Assembly (NCBI GenBank): GCA_046481785.1
Contig: JAWOJF010000071.1
Span: 1-17,622 of the forward strand
Source of the DNA: JAWOJF01 sp046481785
GTDB lineage: Bacteria > Bacteroidota > Ignavibacteria > Ignavibacteriales > Ignavibacteriaceae
Direction of reading: 5' to 3'
DNA: 17,622 nucleotides
Below are positions 1-8,795 of this stretch, piece after piece. Positions within the stretch are counted from its first letter, which is position 1. Each line of letters starts with the position of its first letter. The notes under the pieces were generated by a model. That model saw nothing but the letters and a program-made list of their open reading frames with translations. It did no database searches and was not told the DNA's origin. The position numbers and the translations under genes were made by a program.

Positions 1-2
1 AC

Positions 3-1250
3 AGAATAGCTAACCGAATTGTTGAACTCTCTGCAGGAAATTTTTATTCTCATAGCGGAAACTATACTGATTTCCTTATAAACAAAGCTGAAAGGCAGGC
101 CATTCAGGAAACGGAGGAACGTAAACGACAGAGTTTTTTACGCAGAGAACTTGAATGGGTAATGCGGGGTCCACGTGCAAGAAGAACAAAAGCAAAAAGC
201 AGGCTGGACCAATACAATGAAATTGCTTCCCAAACAGGACTGGAAGTTGACCTGGATGTTGAATTAATAATTCCCCCTGCTGAAAAATTAGGGAATAAGG
301 TACTCGAACTAAAAAATACAGGGATGAAACTTGGTGATAGAATTTTGTTTGAAAATTTTAATTTCCTATTTGAAAAAGGAAGGAAACTTGGTGTAATAGG
401 TAATAACGGCATGGGTAAAACTACTCTGCTGAGAATTATTCTTGGTGAAGTTACTCCCACAATAGGTAAAGTTGAAACAGGGGAAAAGACAGAAATAAAT
501 TATGTGGATCAGTCAAGACTTATATTAAATGAAGAAAATACCGTTATGGAAGCAATTAGTGACGGTAACGATCTTGTTCAGTTCGGAAAATTTAAATTAA
601 ATGTATGGACCTATCTCAGGCGCTTTCTTTTTTCTGATGAACGGTTAAATACAAAAGTAAAGCAGTTATCAGGAGGAGAAAAAAGCAGGCTTACACTTGC
701 AAAAATATTAAAGAACGGCGGCAACTTCCTGATGCTTGATGAACCTACAAACGATCTGGATCTGCCAACGCTCCGTATCCTGGAAGAGGCGCTTATTGCT
801 TTTGAAGGGTGTGTTGTTGTGGTAAGCCATGACAGGTATTTTCTGAACCGCGTTTGTAACGGTATCCTGGCTTTTGAGGGGAACGGCAAATTGTACTTTA
901 GTGAAGGGGATTATGATTATTATGTTGAAAAGAAACGTAAGAGGAAAACCGAAGATGAGTTAATTAAATCAAAACCAAAAAAAGAAGATACGCGGGAGAA
1001 ACAGAAAATCAGGAAGTTAACCTGGAAAGAATCTAAAGAGCTTGAAACAATTGAAACTGAGATTACAGGCGCAGAGGATGAAATTAAAAGAATAGAGGGA
1101 CTCTTTTCATCACCTGACTTCCATGAAAAATATGCAGCCCAAACAAACGAGTTTCGCCGGAAGATTGAAGACTTAAATAACAAAATTAAACAACTCTACG
1201 ATAGATGGAGTGAACTCGAAGAAATTAAAAATAATTCCATTCAGAACTAA
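3..1250 (+). CDS. ABC-F family ATPase, Uup-like (5' end outside window)
   Basis: The frame is open from base 3, so the gene starts before the window; an ATG at 162 is internal. Codons from base 3 encode the end of the first ABC domain (NRIVELSAGNFYSHSGNY) and then the basic inter-domain linker (RGPRARRTKAKSR). The second ATPase domain is complete: Walker A GNNGMGKTT, signature LSGGEKSRL, Walker B with LDEPTNDLD and the switch motif VVSHDRYF. A charged, coiled-coil C-terminal domain of about 100 residues follows, as in Uup. There are no membrane segments, as expected for ABC-F proteins, which are cytosolic and act on ribosomes or, for Uup, affect transposon excision and ribosome function. The conserved second cassette suggests a working enzyme. 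The gene ends 12 bp from the convergent regulator. Uup is favoured over EttA because of the linker and the C-terminal coiled coil; the subfamily is inferred. Confidence 0.93.
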   Translation, partial: RIANRIVELSAGNFYSHSGNYTDFLINKAERQAIQETEERKRQSFLRRELEWVMRGPRARRTKAKSRLDQYNEIASQTGLEVDLDVELIIPPAEKLGNKVLELKNTGMKLGDRILFENFNFLFEKGRKLGVIGNNGMGKTTLLRIILGEVTPTIGKVETGEKTEINYVDQSRLILNEENTVMEAISDGNDLVQFGKFKLNVWTYLRRFLFSDERLNTKVKQLSGGEKSRLTLAKILKNGGNFLMLDEPTNDLDLPTLRILEEALIAFEGCVVVVSHDRYFLNRVCNGILAFEGNGKLYFSEGDYDYYVEKKRKRKTEDELIKSKPKKEDTREKQKIRKLTWKESKELETIETEITGAEDEIKRIEGLFSSPDFHEKYAAQTNEFRRKIEDLNNKIKQLYDRWSELEEIKNNSIQN

Positions 1251-1262
1251 AGATCGTCCACT

Positions 1263-2411
1263 CTAAGGCTGCATCTCACTTTCTGAATCACATTCCTTTC
1301 TGAACCGCTTTCTATATTCAGTAGGTGTAAAACCTGTTGAACGCTTAAAAGCTACATTGTAAGCTGATTTAGTATTAAACCCCACTTCATACAATATTTC
1401 AAGAATAGTTTTATTATTTGCGGGATTTGCTAAAACCTTTTTAGACTCTTCTATTCTAAGTCTATTTATATAGTCATGGAAGTTTTGATTGAAATATTCA
1501 TTTATTACCTGGGAAAGAATTCTGGGAGATAGATCCAGATTTTCTGCCAGCCTGTTCAAAGTAAGATCAGGATTAAGAAATGGTTTATTAATCCGCATAA
1601 TCTCATTTAACTTTAACAGCACATTTTCTGCCTCACCCGGCGTAAGTTTTGAGGATTTATATTTTAAATTTTCTTCGATGCCTGAAAAGAGCTCAGGATG
1701 ATTCCATGCTTTAAAAAAAATAATATTAAAAAAAATGAAATAGGGGAGCATTGTAATGAGAACAAAAAAAGGACTAAAAATTTGGAATATATAATAGTAA
1801 ACAATAAGGGGAATTGTTAAAAGATACGCTGCTGTAAAGCCGGTTACTAAAAATTTAATCCACGATAAATTTGTCTGTGTAACTGATGAATAATTTTCCT
1901 TTAATTTTTTACCGGCAGAGAAGAGAACTGAAATAGAAAGAATAATATAGAATAAAACTTGTGATCTGACAAAAATATCAAGATACAAATTGTGCTCAAA
2001 AATCAGGTGATTTCTGCTCGTTAATAGTCCTCTCTGTTCTTCAAAGCTAAGGCCAAAATAGGTAGTTAGCAGCAGAATATATATTACCGCAAACGGAACG
2101 AAATGGATTAAATGTTTTCCTCTAAGTCTGAAATCACTAAAGGCCGCCGATCTTACATATAAATAAAAGGTGGGTCCCCATAAAAACATAAACGGGTAAC
2201 CAATAAAAAAGAGATAAGGAAAATTATTATAGAAATATTCGGTTTGTGCAAAACAGAAGCTGGTAAAAATACCTGCTGCCTGTGAAAAAAGCTGAATTCC
2301 TAAAAGGTAATTAGAGTATCTGTTGGTTTTTTTTACAAACAGAAATATTGTAAAAACCAAAAGCTGGAAGATGATAACAATGGTTATTATATCCTGCAGT
2401 CCAACTTTCAT
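1263..2411 (-). CDS. Membrane-embedded AraC-family transcriptional regulator
   Basis: 382 residues. The N-terminal 240 or so hold seven hydrophobic segments (about residues 6-26, 33-53, 65-85, 104-124, 150-167, 187-212 and 216-236). The C-terminal 105 or so form an AraC/XylS double helix-turn-helix domain: LTLNRLAENLDLSPRILSQ near residue 280, then ILYEVGFNTKSAYNVAFK and the typical end TGFTPTEYRKRF. This arrangement is common in Bacteroidetes-type genomes, where a membrane sensor part is thought to control a cytoplasmic DNA-binding part; the signal is unknown. The ATG at 2411 is preceded by AGGAG about 12 bases upstream. The gene is divergent from the exported protein at 2694, and the shared gap carries two copies of AAACACGTTT, so control of that neighbour and of itself is a reasonable inference. 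Its 3' end faces the ABC-F gene with a 12-bp gap. Confidence 0.9.
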   Translation of the reverse strand: MKVGLQDIITIVIIFQLLVFTIFLFVKKTNRYSNYLLGIQLFSQAAGIFTSFCFAQTEYFYNNFPYLFFIGYPFMFLWGPTFYLYVRSAAFSDFRLRGKHLIHFVPFAVIYILLLTTYFGLSFEEQRGLLTSRNHLIFEHNLYLDIFVRSQVLFYIILSISVLFSAGKKLKENYSSVTQTNLSWIKFLVTGFTAAYLLTIPLIVYYYIFQIFSPFFVLITMLPYFIFFNIIFFKAWNHPELFSGIEENLKYKSSKLTPGEAENVLLKLNEIMRINKPFLNPDLTLNRLAENLDLSPRILSQVINEYFNQNFHDYINRLRIEESKKVLANPANNKTILEILYEVGFNTKSAYNVAFKRSTGFTPTEYRKRFRKECDSESEMQP

Positions 2412-2489
2412 CCCCTTAAGACTCTCCTGTTTAGAGTTAAAACTTATGATTATAAATTAACAAAAATTAACATCAGCAGCATAACCGTT

Positions 2490-2572
2490 AAACACGTTTT
2501 TTAGCTTCCTTTTATGATGCTTCAATTCTTATAAAAAAAATTTATTCTTAAAAATGGTTTTGAAACACGTTT
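2490..2572. promoter_or_regulatory. Two identical AAACACGTTT decamers, candidate operator pair
   Basis: AAACACGTTT occurs at 2490-2499 and again at 2563-2572. Each has dyad symmetry (AAAC/GTTT around AC; the second extends to GAAACACGTTTC). The start-to-start distance is 73 bp, close to seven helical turns, so both would face the same side of the DNA. They sit between the divergent AraC-type regulator gene and the exported FG-GAP protein gene, where a shared operator would be expected. Binding is inferred only. Confidence 0.35.
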
Positions 2573-2693
2573 CTGAACGACTTTGCACGAACTACAAGCT
2601 ATTTTTGCCCGTCATCTGGTATCTCTCTGAGAAATAACCCTGAGTGTTAACTATGAACAATATTTAATAATTATAAATTATCCGGGGAATGTT

Positions 2694-5177
2694 ATGAAAA
2701 ATATATGTTACTTTTTAATTGCAATAAGCAGACCTGTCTTTTTAAAATATCTTGTTTTGGGACTGCTCACTTTACCATGGCTGAATACGGAATTATCAGC
2801 ACAAATATTTACACCGCTTGAATCTGCAAAAATAAATCTTCCAGCAGGAACAACCTATGGATCGGCATGGATAGATTATAACAGCGATGGATATACCGAT
2901 CTGTGGCTTAATAACTATGATCAGCAAATCTGGGTTTTTATTAACAATAGGGATGGTTCCTTCACCCGGTTAGATGATTCCATGATCAAGAGTCTGGGGA
3001 CAAACCATTCCGGTATTACCTGGGGTGATTTTGACAATAACGGTTACCCCGATATGTTTATTACTACTCTTAAGGGGAATAATGAATTATTAAGTAATTC
3101 CGGTAATGGAGTTTTTGAACGCATAATTAATTCTCCGGTTAGAAATGCCCCTTCCAATGATGTGCACATTCACTGCTCATGGGTTGATTATGATAATGAC
3201 GGATGGCTCGATTTATTTATTCCCACCACAGCAAATTTTGATTTTGCCGGCGGCTCTGCGGGTGTACTTAATTACCTGTTCCATAACAATGGTGATGGTA
3301 CTTTTACTGCCATTACAAATAGTGCATTAACTACACAAAGGGGTAATAATCAAAGCGCAAATTTTTCCGATATAGACAATGATGGTGATATGGATCTGTT
3401 TATCTCGGAATGGGATTTAGATAACTGGCTTTTTGAAAATAACGGTGATGGTACCTTTGAAAGAATTACCGGGGGCGAACTATCCGCGAATACAAATACC
3501 TCTATGACATCCTGCTGGGGAGATTTTAACAACGATGGTTTTACAGATTTATATGTTGGCAATGGAAATAATGTTCAGGCAGTTACCCAGAAAAACTTAT
3601 TATATCTTAATAATGGAGATAAGACATTTAGAAAAATTACAACCGGCGATGCAGTAAATAATGAAGGCTGCACCTGGACATGCATAACAGGCGATGTTGA
3701 TAATGACGGCGACCTGGATTTATTTACTGGTGATCTCTTCTTCCCCAACAGCATATATCTTAATGACGGTTCTGCTAATTTTGTTAAGGCTGATGAGGTT
3801 AATACTCTGTCAACCGGAACTTCAGGGGCTTCTTTTGGTGATTATGATAATGACGGCTTCCTGGATTTATTTGTTCCAAATGTTAATTCATCCTCAGCTA
3901 CCCTTTATAAAAATAACGGCAACGAGAATAACTGGATTAATATTACTTGTAATGGTACCATTTCAAATAACAGTGCTATAGGGAGCAGGGTAAAAGTAAA
4001 AGCTTCAATATCTGGTAAAGATGTATGGCAAATAAGAGAAATAACCGGCAGCCAGGGATTCAGAAGTTTTAATGATTTAAGAGTACACTTTGGGCTTGGT
4101 GATGCCTCTCTAATAGATTCATTGGTTATTGAATGGCCTTCTAGAGAGATAACAATAATGGAGGATGTTGCGGTTAACCAGCTTATTACGGTTAACGAAA
4201 GTGTTCCTTTTGACTTTTTGAAAGGGATATTTAAAGCCAATACACTAATGGGTTACTCTCCTTTTGTTGTTAATTTTTCTGAATTCAGTATTGCTAATGA
4301 AGCCAACCCGGTTACATCATGGTCTTGGGATTTTAATAATGACGGTATAGAAGATTCAAAAGAGAAAAATCCTGTTTTTACATATGAAACAAGTGAGGAG
4401 AAGGAATATTCTGTTAGCCTTACGATAGCAAATGGAAGCAAAACGGTAACAATTATAAAAGAGAATTATATAAAAGTATTGCCCCTTTCTATGCAGAATA
4501 TAGCCCTGGCAAAAAAGGCGGCAGCAAGCTCCAACCGCCCTTCATATTATGCTCCTAATATTGTAGATGGTAATTTAAATACAATGTGGTGGAGTCAGCC
4601 CTCTGATACTCAATGGGTTCAAATTGAACTAGATTCACTTTACCCGCTTGGGCGGATAGTTCTGAATTGGGCGGGCAACTATGCTTCATTTTATTCAATA
4701 CAGGTATCTTCTGACAGCATTAACTGGATAGATGTAACTACTGTTAATGATGCTGACGGGGGTATAGACGAAATTATTCTTGAATCTCCTGTAACTGCTA
4801 AATATTTTAAACTTACACTTCTGCAAAGCTCCGCTTCCAGGGGTTACGCTATCCGCGAAATTGGATTATACAGGGCATCTTTAACAGATGTGGAAAATCC
4901 GGTTTCTCAGCCTGCCGGATTTCACCTGTTTCAAAATTACCCCAATCCATTTAATCCGGTTACTAAAATCAAGTATGCAATAAGCAGTACTCAGTATGCA
5001 ACACTAAAACTTTTTAATATACTCGGGAAAGAGATGGCGGTATTAATTAATGAAGTGAAACAACCGGGAAATTATGAAATTGAGTTTGATGCTTCCGGTT
5101 TATCAAGCGGTGTGTATTACTACAGGTTAACTTCCGGAGGTTTTTCAGAAACTAAGAAAATGCTTTTCCTCAAATAA
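2694..5177 (+). CDS. Exported FG-GAP/ASPIC-UnbV, PKD and discoidin-domain protein with T9SS sorting signal
   Basis: 827 residues. A long signal peptide (hydrophobic core about 17-35, likely cleaved near ELSA/Q) starts the protein. Seven VCBS/FG-GAP units follow, each with a calcium-loop-like D-x-D-N-D-G-x-x-D-L core, beginning near residues 59, 110, 163, 224, 275, 332 and 381. Next come an ASPIC/UnbV domain (about 429-500, with ITGSQGFRSFNDLRVHFGLG), a PKD domain (about 512-598, WSWDFNNDGIEDS), an F5/8 type C (discoidin-like) domain (about 602-729, VDGNLNTMWWS) and a C-terminal type IX sorting domain (from about 743, FHLFQNYPNPFNP, ending in SGVYYYRLTSG). It should be exported by Sec, then moved across the outer membrane by type IX secretion and released or anchored. 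Such domain sets usually mediate adhesion or glycan binding; no catalytic domain is visible and the ligand is unknown. It stands alone as a transcription unit, divergent from the AraC-type regulator. Confidence 0.93.
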   Translation: MKNICYFLIAISRPVFLKYLVLGLLTLPWLNTELSAQIFTPLESAKINLPAGTTYGSAWIDYNSDGYTDLWLNNYDQQIWVFINNRDGSFTRLDDSMIKSLGTNHSGITWGDFDNNGYPDMFITTLKGNNELLSNSGNGVFERIINSPVRNAPSNDVHIHCSWVDYDNDGWLDLFIPTTANFDFAGGSAGVLNYLFHNNGDGTFTAITNSALTTQRGNNQSANFSDIDNDGDMDLFISEWDLDNWLFENNGDGTFERITGGELSANTNTSMTSCWGDFNNDGFTDLYVGNGNNVQAVTQKNLLYLNNGDKTFRKITTGDAVNNEGCTWTCITGDVDNDGDLDLFTGDLFFPNSIYLNDGSANFVKADEVNTLSTGTSGASFGDYDNDGFLDLFVPNVNSSSATLYKNNGNENNWINITCNGTISNNSAIGSRVKVKASISGKDVWQIREITGSQGFRSFNDLRVHFGLGDASLIDSLVIEWPSREITIMEDVAVNQLITVNESVPFDFLKGIFKANTLMGYSPFVVNFSEFSIANEANPVTSWSWDFNNDGIEDSKEKNPVFTYETSEEKEYSVSLTIANGSKTVTIIKENYIKVLPLSMQNIALAKKAAASSNRPSYYAPNIVDGNLNTMWWSQPSDTQWVQIELDSLYPLGRIVLNWAGNYASFYSIQVSSDSINWIDVTTVNDADGGIDEIILESPVTAKYFKLTLLQSSASRGYAIREIGLYRASLTDVENPVSQPAGFHLFQNYPNPFNPVTKIKYAISSTQYATLKLFNILGKEMAVLINEVKQPGNYEIEFDASGLSSGVYYYRLTSGGFSETKKMLFLK

Positions 5178-5479
5178 TTATTTCACGACGGCGTTGCAAT
5201 CTCGGTCAAAGGTTAGCACCTCGCTTCATAGTTGTTTTCAAAATTTAAAAAAGGAAGCAATTAATCCCGTCCTGTCTGCCGGGGACAGCCAGGAGCGGGA
5301 TTAATTATAAACCTTGCACTACACACCTTAACCTTCCATGTGTCAATTCTTCCCACTTCTTTTGGAATAAAAATTTAGACGGAAATAATAGAGAAAAAAT
5401 TATACCGGATTAAAGCTAAACTGCATTGATATAATTACTATTTAACGGTATTTTTATCTTTTGTTTCATACAGGACTTT
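5178..5479. other. Intergenic stretch before mutS
   Basis: No gene seen. It holds the strong hairpin at 5260-5305 and, further on, a TATAAT at 5430-5435 with no convincing -35 partner. The mutS promoter is probably somewhere in the AT-rich part after 5340. Confidence 0.5.
5260..5305. repeat. Long GC-rich hairpin, bidirectional terminator or REP-like element
   Basis: ATTAATCCCG plus TCCTG (5260-5274) pairs with CAGGA, one bulged G, then CGGGATTAAT (5290-5305): 15 base pairs with a single bulge. The loop can pair further (CTG 5276-5278 with CAG 5286-5288). It is much more G+C-rich than its surroundings and lies 82 bp after the exported-protein gene. No U-run follows directly on the plus strand, so a classic terminator is uncertain; a mobile palindromic repeat is the alternative. 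Confidence 0.6.
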
Positions 5480-8092
5480 ATGAGTCAAACCCCCTTAATG
5501 TCGCAATATTTTAAGATTAAGGATGCCCATCCGGATACTATTTTACTGTTCCGCGTGGGTGACTTCTTTGAAACTTTTGACGAAGACGCAAAACTCGCTT
5601 CAAAAGTTCTGGGGATTACTCTAACCAAAAGGTCCAATGGTGCTGCCGAAGATGTTCCATTAGCCGGTTTCCCTCACCATGCAATTGATACATATTTGCC
5701 TAAGCTTGTAAGGGCAGGTTACCGGGTAGCTGTATGCGAGCAGGTGGAGAACCCGAAGTTTGCCAAGGGCATAGTTAAGCGTGAGGTAGTAGAAGTAGTT
5801 ACTCCCGGTGTTGCTTTCTCAGATAAATTACTTGATCATAAAAAAAATAATTACCTGATGAGCATCTGCATAAAAGAGGATGCTGCAGGCATTTCATTCT
5901 GTGATATTTCTACCGGCGAGTTTTATACTTATGAAATTCCTTCCGATTTGATCAGGCAGCAGATTGAATCTATATCGCCATCGGAAATCCTGGTACAAAA
6001 AAAAGACAAGGATCATTTTACACAGCTTGTTCATAAAATAAATCCAACAATACGCATTACTAAAATTGATGACTGGGTTTTTAACTTTGAGTATGCAAAA
6101 GATCTCCTTATAATGCAATTTAAAACTGTTAATCTTAAAGGATTTGGTGTTGAAGGACTTTTAGCAGGTATAATATCGTGCGGCGTTATACTTAACTATC
6201 TGCAGGAAACACAAAAGGCAAATCTTTCCCATCTTAATAAAGTTTCTCTTTATAATCCTTCCGATTATATGGCATTGGATTATGCAACAAAAAGAAATCT
6301 TGAAATAACATTTTCAATGAGTGACGGCAGCAGGGAAGGGTCTTTAATTTCTATTCTTGATAAAACTGAAACTGCGATGGGCGGCAGGCTGCTGAAGAAA
6401 TGGATTTCCGCCCCTCTTATAAAACTTGAGCCTATTATTAAACGCCAGGAAAGTGTTGATGAATTTTATAAAAATAAAATTATCAGAAGAAATCTTGCTG
6501 ATGAACTTAAAGAAATTGGTGATCTTGAAAGACTGATCTCCCGCGTTTGTACAGGCAGAGCTAACCCGAGAGAAATTGTAGCAATTAAAACTTCATTGAA
6601 AAAGATCCCTAAAATAAAAGACATCCTTTCACCGGTTCAGTCCAAAACACTGGTGCAGTTGAAAGATAACCTGTCATCACTGGAAAAGTTAATTGATAAA
6701 ATTCAGACCTCCATAGTTGACTCCCCCCCGCTTAACATGGCTGATGGAGGAGTAATAAAAAGCGGTTTCTCAATTGAACTTGATGAGTTAAGGGATATTT
6801 CAATAAACAGCAAAACATGGATTGCGAACCTTCAGAAAACTGAACGGGAAAAAACAGGAATATCTTCACTTAAAGTAAACTTCAATAGAGTATTCGGCTA
6901 CTATATTGAAATTAGTAATTCGCATAAGGACAAAATTCCCGCTGATTACATACGTAAACAAACTCTTGTTAATTCGGAGAGGTATATTACTCCAGAGCTG
7001 AAAACTTATGAAGACAAAATACTTCATGCCGAAGAAAAAATATTTGAGCTTGAATCTCAGCTATTTAATGAAATTCGCTTAATGGTGGCTGCAGAAGCTG
7101 AAGCAATTCAGAATAATGCACGGCTTATTGCCATGCTCGATTGTTTTATTTCCTTTGCACAATGTGCAGAGGAATATAATTATATTAAACCTGAGATTGG
7201 CGAAAATAATATTCTGGAAATTTCAGAAGGCAGGCACCCGGTTGTTGAAAGAATCCTTTCACCGGGTGAAAAATATACACCCAATAGCTGCAGGCTTGAT
7301 AATGAAAAAGATCAGATTATTATATTAACCGGTCCTAATATGGCAGGTAAATCTGTTTATCTCCGCCAGGTTGGGCTTATTGTTTTGCTTGCCCAAATAG
7401 GTTCATTTGTGCCCGCAAAACAGGCTAATATTGGTTTGGTTGACAGGATATTTACCCGTGTTGGTGCAAGTGATAATATCACAGCAGGTGAAAGTACATT
7501 CCTTGTTGAAATGATGGAGGCGGCAAATATACTTAATAACGCTACTTCTAAAAGTTTAATTCTGCTGGATGAGATAGGACGTGGTACCAGTACATTTGAT
7601 GGAATATCAATTGCATGGGCTATAACAGAATATCTGCATGAAAATCCGGAACAATCTGCTAAAACATTGTTTGCAACTCATTATCATGAATTAAATGAAA
7701 TGGCAGAAATATTTCCACGGATCAGAAATTATAAAGTGGAAGTAAGAGAGTATGATGATAAAGTAATTTTTCTTCATAAAGTAAGCCCGGGTAGCGCTGA
7801 CCACTCATATGGTATACAGGTTGCACAGATGGCAGGACTTCCGCGGTTTGTTACTAACAGGGCTAAAGAAATACTGGAAAATCTGGAAAGTAAAGAATTA
7901 ACTCCATATGAGGTAAAAAAGGAAAAGCTTAAAAAGCTTAAAAATGAAGATGAGAATCAGATAAGCTTGTTTGAGGTTGTGGATGATAAATTAAGAAAAG
8001 AAATAGGTGATATAGAAATTAATAATCTTACACCTATTGAGGCTTTAAATAAACTTAGTGAATTAAAAAAGAAAGTATCGGAAAAAGCTTAG
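5480..8092 (+). CDS. mutS: DNA mismatch repair protein MutS
   Basis: 870 residues, close to the usual MutS1 length. The mismatch-reading motif is intact: GDFFETF, with F29 and E31 matching the Phe-x-Glu pair that stacks on the mispaired base. Connector, lever and clamp regions follow, then the ATPase with Walker A GPNMAGKS (618-625), Walker B LLDEIGRGTSTFDG (D697-E698), ATHYHEL and the helix-turn-helix region HSYGIQVAQMAGLP. It recognises mismatches and small loops as a dimer and recruits MutL. The ATG at 5480 has AGGA five bases upstream (5472-5475), and the protein begins as MutS proteins normally do. A run of seven C at 6723-6729 lies within the codons for S-P-P near residue 416; slippage there would truncate the protein before the ATPase. 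The gene is followed after 37 bp by the DUF1684 gene in the same direction. Confidence 0.98.
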   Translation: MSQTPLMSQYFKIKDAHPDTILLFRVGDFFETFDEDAKLASKVLGITLTKRSNGAAEDVPLAGFPHHAIDTYLPKLVRAGYRVAVCEQVENPKFAKGIVKREVVEVVTPGVAFSDKLLDHKKNNYLMSICIKEDAAGISFCDISTGEFYTYEIPSDLIRQQIESISPSEILVQKKDKDHFTQLVHKINPTIRITKIDDWVFNFEYAKDLLIMQFKTVNLKGFGVEGLLAGIISCGVILNYLQETQKANLSHLNKVSLYNPSDYMALDYATKRNLEITFSMSDGSREGSLISILDKTETAMGGRLLKKWISAPLIKLEPIIKRQESVDEFYKNKIIRRNLADELKEIGDLERLISRVCTGRANPREIVAIKTSLKKIPKIKDILSPVQSKTLVQLKDNLSSLEKLIDKIQTSIVDSPPLNMADGGVIKSGFSIELDELRDISINSKTWIANLQKTEREKTGISSLKVNFNRVFGYYIEISNSHKDKIPADYIRKQTLVNSERYITPELKTYEDKILHAEEKIFELESQLFNEIRLMVAAEAEAIQNNARLIAMLDCFISFAQCAEEYNYIKPEIGENNILEISEGRHPVVERILSPGEKYTPNSCRLDNEKDQIIILTGPNMAGKSVYLRQVGLIVLLAQIGSFVPAKQANIGLVDRIFTRVGASDNITAGESTFLVEMMEAANILNNATSKSLILLDEIGRGTSTFDGISIAWAITEYLHENPEQSAKTLFATHYHELNEMAEIFPRIRNYKVEVREYDDKVIFLHKVSPGSADHSYGIQVAQMAGLPRFVTNRAKEILENLESKELTPYEVKKEKLKKLKNEDENQISLFEVVDDKLRKEIGDIEINNLTPIEALNKLSELKKKVSEKA

Positions 8093-8129
8093 CTTCCGTT
8101 CAGTTTTTTTAATAAAACAGGATTGTATA

Positions 8130-8777
8130 ATGTTAAAAGTGCCTGCCGGAAATAAGAAGAAGTACATGATAATAGGCGCTGTTGTTGCTGTACTTGGAGG
8201 GGCATCGGTAGTGTTTATGGGAAAGAGCTATACTCCTGAGCAAAAAGAGTATATTGCATCTGTTGAAATGGAGAGAGCCGAAAAAGATGATTACATGAAA
8301 AATGATCCATCTTCCCCTTTTAATCAGGATGAAAGGGCTCATTTTGAACCACTGAAATATTATAAAGTAAATCCGGATTTTGTTTTTAAAAGCAAATTGT
8401 ATGAACTTGACAAAAAAGATACAATTATAATTATGGGAACCAAAGGGGAAGAGAGAAAAACAGTAAAATTCGGATATGTTATAATAAAGTATGATGAGAA
8501 AGAATATAATATTAACGTATATAAAGGTACCAGCCGGACTGGTATAGAATACCATAGTATCTGGTTTACTGATAAGACAACCGGCGGGGATACCTATGGA
8601 GTAGGCAGGTATTTAGACTTTGAACTGGACCCTGATAAAGACTATGTTTATACTATAGATTTTAACAAAGCTTATAGTCCGTATTGCGCATACAGTGCTA
8701 AATTCTCATGTGCAATCCCAACTAAAGAAGATCATATAAACCTTGCTGTTGAAGCAGGTGAAAAAAACTTTCATTAA
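8130..8777 (+). CDS. Membrane-anchored DUF1684 protein
   Basis: 215 residues. A single hydrophobic segment near residues 12-30, preceded by lysines, suggests an N-terminal anchor or uncleaved signal with the rest outside the cytoplasm. The remainder matches the DUF1684 pattern as I know it: an early SPF with KYYKVNPDF, then GGDTYGVGRYLDFEL, then the hallmark DFNKAYSPYCAYSAKFSC and a C-terminal EAGEK. The function of the family is not established, and nothing here adds an enzymatic motif; two cysteines in the hallmark segment are conserved-looking. The ATG at 8130 is preceded by AGGA (8119-8122). The gene lies 37 bp after mutS and 18 bp before the DAHP synthase gene, so co-transcription is likely, but a functional link to either is not evident. 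Confidence 0.85.
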   Translation: MLKVPAGNKKKYMIIGAVVAVLGGASVVFMGKSYTPEQKEYIASVEMERAEKDDYMKNDPSSPFNQDERAHFEPLKYYKVNPDFVFKSKLYELDKKDTIIIMGTKGEERKTVKFGYVIIKYDEKEYNINVYKGTSRTGIEYHSIWFTDKTTGGDTYGVGRYLDFELDPDKDYVYTIDFNKAYSPYCAYSAKFSCAIPTKEDHINLAVEAGEKNFH

Positions 8778-8784
8778 TTAAATT

Positions 8785-8788
8785 GGAG
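8785..8788 (+). promoter_or_regulatory. Ribosome binding site fixing a GTG start
   Basis: GGAG lies seven bases before GTG at 8796, in the 18-bp gap after the DUF1684 gene. It supports the GTG as the true start of the DAHP synthase; the residues just after it (VIVLERN) already belong to the N-terminal regulatory-type domain. Confidence 0.7.
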
Positions 8789-8795
8789 CCTGGCT

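Noticed and set aside
104..460. 118-residue minus-strand ORF and similar long antisense ORFs elsewhere
   Set aside because: They lie wholly within recognised genes on the other strand and show serine- or hydrophobic-rich compositions typical of shadow frames.
5430..5435. TATAAT before mutS as a sigma-70 promoter
   Set aside because: No matching -35 at the right distance, and the likely FCB-group host uses a different promoter consensus; AT-rich DNA makes this hexamer common.
8081..8110. Terminator after mutS (AAGCTTAGCTT followed by a T-run)
   Set aside because: The inverted repeat leaves a one-base loop and cannot form a stable hairpin; the next gene also appears co-transcribed.
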